Below, one piece after another: positions 62,135 to 64,000 of a DNA stretch of 64,000 nt (position 1 is its first letter; each line of letters opens with the position of its first letter). The stretch spans positions 1 through 64,000 of the forward strand of contig SVPZ01000004.1 in NCBI GenBank assembly GCA_015065605.1, given 5' to 3'. Under the pieces are notes generated by a model. The model searched no databases. It was not told where the DNA came from and saw nothing but the letters and a program-made list of their open reading frames with translations. This DNA comes from Oscillospiraceae bacterium. GTDB taxonomy: Bacteria > Bacillota > Clostridia > Oscillospirales > Acutalibacteraceae. Both the position numbers and the translations under genes were made by a program.

Positions 62135-63265
62135 ATGTTTAAGATTTTAAAAACCGAAGGCAGATCGCGACTTGGCGAGTTTCATACCAATAGAGGAGTG
62201 GTGAAAACCCCTGCTTTTATGAACGTTGCTACAAGTGCGGCAATAAAGGGTGCAGTTTCTGCAGAAGATTTAGAGCAGGTCGGATGTCAGGTTATGCTCA
62301 GCAATACCTATCATTTGCATATTCGTCCCGGCGACGAAGTGATAAAAAAATGCGGTGGTCTTCATAAAATTTCAACGTGGCAAGGCCCCATATTAACAGA
62401 TAGTGGTGGATTTCAGGTATTTTCGCTTGCTCCTCTTCGTAAAATAACGGAAGAAGGCGTATCTTTTAATTCTCATATTGACGGTAAAAGAATTTTTATG
62501 GGTCCTGAAGAAAGTATGAGAATACAAAGCAATTTGGGATCGACTATTGCTATGGCTTTTGATGAATGTGTAGAAAATCCTGCTCCTTATAGTTACGCAA
62601 AAGAATCGTGCGAAAGAACTACTCGTTGGCTCAAACGTTGTCAGACTGAAATGAAACGGCTTAATTCTCTTGAAGATACCATAAATAAAGAACAACTACT
62701 TTTCGGTATTAATCAAGGATGTACATTTAACGATTTGCGTATCGAACATATGAAGACAATCGCTGAGCTTGATTTAGACGGATATGCTATCGGTGGTCTT
62801 GCAGTGGGTGAACCTGCAGAGGTTATGTATGACGTTATTGAACACGTAACACCTCATATGCCTGAAAATAAGATAAGATACCTAATGGGTGTAGGAACTC
62901 CTGTTAACATACTTAATGCAGTTGAAAGAGGAGTTGACCTTTTTGATTGCGTTATGCCTAGTCGTAATGCACGACACGGACATCTTTTTACAAGCGAAGG
63001 TATTATAAATCTAAATAATAATAAGTATGAAACAGATATGCGCCCAATAGATGAAAAATGTGATTGTCCTGTATGCAGACGATATTCACGTGCGTATATC
63101 CGTCACTTGATAAAGAGTAAAGAAATGCTTTGCAACCGTTTGTGCGTTCTTCATAATTTATATTTCTATAATAAACTTATGGAAGATATACGTAATGCTT
63201 TGGCAGAAGGACGTTTTGCAGAGTTTAAAAAGGAAAAAGAAGAAATTTACGGTACGCGTATTTAA
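62135..63265 (+). CDS. tgt: Queuine/preQ1 tRNA-guanine transglycosylase
   Basis: Exchanges guanine 34 in GUN anticodons for preQ1. The 376 residues have the substrate-binding LTDSGGFQVFSL near 88, the nucleophile Asp in DLFDCVMPSRNARHG near 270, and the zinc site CDCPVCRRYSR...LHNLYFY near 310-345. GGAG precedes the ATG. Together with queA it completes the first tRNA-bound steps of queuosine formation. Confidence 0.97.
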   Translation: MFKILKTEGRSRLGEFHTNRGVVKTPAFMNVATSAAIKGAVSAEDLEQVGCQVMLSNTYHLHIRPGDEVIKKCGGLHKISTWQGPILTDSGGFQVFSLAPLRKITEEGVSFNSHIDGKRIFMGPEESMRIQSNLGSTIAMAFDECVENPAPYSYAKESCERTTRWLKRCQTEMKRLNSLEDTINKEQLLFGINQGCTFNDLRIEHMKTIAELDLDGYAIGGLAVGEPAEVMYDVIEHVTPHMPENKIRYLMGVGTPVNILNAVERGVDLFDCVMPSRNARHGHLFTSEGIINLNNNKYETDMRPIDEKCDCPVCRRYSRAYIRHLIKSKEMLCNRLCVLHNLYFYNKLMEDIRNALAEGRFAEFKKEKEEIYGTRI

Positions 63266-63273
63266 TATTCTTC

Positions 63274-63302
63274 TTGATTTATTTTGTAGTTTGGTATATA
63301 AT
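63274..63302 (+). promoter_or_regulatory. Promoter of yajC
   Basis: TTGATT (63274-63279), 17 bases and TATAAT (63297-63302), immediately downstream of tgt and 30 bases before yajC. Confidence 0.75.
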
Positions 63303-63332
63303 ATTATAAAATTTATTTTGGAGGATTTTTAA

Positions 63333-63704
63333 ATGTTTGGAATTTTAGCAGAAGGTGCAGCAGGCGGTGCCACAAAGGGTAGCGGTTTTGGACTTATCAT
63401 TTATTTAGTAGTAATCATTGGTGTTATGTATTTTATTATGATTCGTCCTCAGAAGAAAAAACAAAAACAAGAACAGCAGATGCGCGAATCTTTACAGCCC
63501 GGTGATGAATTAGTTACTATCGGTGGTATTTACGGTCGTATAATTTCCGTAAAAGACGACAGCATTATCATTGAATCCAGCGCTGACCACTCTAAGCTTA
63601 AAATAGCTAAATGGGCTATCAGCCAGAACCTTACCGTTCACGAAGCTCCTGCAGAGGTTAAACCTGTCAAGAAGAGATTCGGCAAGAAAAAAGACGAAGA
63701 ATAA
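63333..63704 (+). CDS. yajC: Preprotein translocase subunit YajC
   Basis: A 123-residue membrane protein of the Sec translocon accessory complex (SecDF-YajC). A single membrane helix (about 20-37; IIYLVVIIGVMYFIMIRPQ) is followed by the conserved RPQKKKQKQEQQMRESLQPGDELVTIGGIYGRI, then a charged tail. The length and motif order are normal. GGAGG precedes the start. It often follows tgt in bacteria, as here, though a promoter lies between them. Confidence 0.95.
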   Translation: MFGILAEGAAGGATKGSGFGLIIYLVVIIGVMYFIMIRPQKKKQKQEQQMRESLQPGDELVTIGGIYGRIISVKDDSIIIESSADHSKLKIAKWAISQNLTVHEAPAEVKPVKKRFGKKKDEE

Positions 63705-63718
63705 GTTATATTTTTTCT

Positions 63719-63745
63719 CCCCTTGGAATATTTTGTTCCAAGGGG
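63719..63745 (+). terminator. Hairpin between yajC and the TIGR04086 gene
   Basis: CCCCTTGGAA and TTCCAAGGGG with a 7-base loop, followed by GATTTTTTT. It looks like a terminator, but its 3' arm GGGGGA also serves as the ribosome binding site of the next gene, 6 bases before its ATG. Confidence 0.82.
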
Positions 63746-63753
63746 GATTTTTT

Positions 63754-64000
63754 ATGTCTTATGATTTGAAATTTAAAAACAATTACCTTTTGAATATTGC
63801 TTATGGTGTTTTGATTGGTGCTTTAACTACTTTAGTTACGCTATTTATATGTTCCGTAATTTACACTTACGTTGATATTCCTGAATACTTTAATGCGGTT
63901 TTTGCGACTGTGGCGCTGATTTTAGGGGCATTTTTAGGCGGGAGTTTTACCGTTTCAAAAATTAACGAAAAGGGATATTTGTATGGTGCGTTGGTAGGCG
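63754..64000 (+). CDS. TIGR04086 family membrane protein (truncated by the window edge)
   Basis: The first 82 residues are visible, with no stop before the window ends. They hold two hydrophobic helices (about 14-35 and 45-65) followed by KINEKGYLYGALVG, the pattern of TIGR04086 membrane proteins, which usually follow yajC in Clostridia. The function of the family is unknown. The ribosome binding site lies in the 3' arm of the preceding hairpin. Confidence 0.8.
   Translation, partial: MSYDLKFKNNYLLNIAYGVLIGALTTLVTLFICSVIYTYVDIPEYFNAVFATVALILGAFLGGSFTVSKINEKGYLYGALVG

Overview
This window looks like a chromosomal segment of a low-GC, Gram-positive, carbohydrate-degrading gut Clostridia bacterium, probably an uncultured Oscillospirales or Christensenellales relative. 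The evidence is strong AGGAGG-type ribosome binding sites, TTGACA-N17-TATAAT promoters, many stem-loop plus T-run terminators, lipoprotein signal peptides with Lys-rich starts, TTG starts, an L-box riboswitch and a yajC-TIGR04086 pair. I see no phage, transposase or CRISPR array.

Layout. 0.27-7.75 kb (minus): a uronate operon of two GH2 glycosidases followed by uxaB, uxaA and uxaC. 7.9-10.8 kb: a YtrA-type GntR regulator with an ABC exporter. 10.9-15.1 kb: a histidine phosphatase and the rhamnose genes rhaA-rhaD-rhaB. 15.1-16.9 kb: phosphoglucomutase. 17.0-19.5 kb: lysine riboswitch, dapA, lysA. 19.5-20.9 kb: a PurF-like protein without the catalytic N-terminal Cys. 21.1-28.7 kb: AraC regulator, then locus 1 (a 1582-aa modular surface protein plus a GH16 lipoprotein). 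28.8-35.1 kb: nagB-like, rsmE, rsmF-like and a lipoprotein/MBOAT/DHHW polysaccharide O-acetylation cassette. 35.1-45.7 kb: two tandem AraC regulators divergent from locus 2 (836-aa secreted protein, 1407-aa surface protein, GH16 lipoprotein). 45.7-48.5 kb: a hairpin-rich repeat element, two tRNA-Ser genes and a GH36 alpha-galactosidase. 48.6-52.3 kb: serC-serA, then a metallo-beta-lactamase-fold lipoprotein with a DUF3006 protein. 52.4-59.1 kb: locus 3 (1586-aa surface protein plus GH16 lipoprotein). 59.3-64 kb: dapB-dapA2, queA, tgt, yajC and a truncated TIGR04086 membrane protein.

How it works together. The recurring theme is glycan capture and breakdown. Three paralogous loci each pair a giant membrane-anchored protein, built of alternating InlB-like beta-grasp repeats and carbohydrate-binding-like beta-sandwiches, with a lipoprotein GH16 endo-glycanase. 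The intracellular genes degrade uronate, rhamnose and alpha-galactosides. The promoters of the uronate operon and of locus 1 carry the same pair of 20-bp direct repeats, placed exactly 3 bp from a poor -35 box. This suggests one activator controls both, and so ties locus 1 to a uronate-containing glycan. A second notable point is that one of the two GH2 paralogues has lost its catalytic nucleophile and most other active-site residues while remaining exactly collinear with its intact sister. No sugar transporter lies next to any of the three loci.
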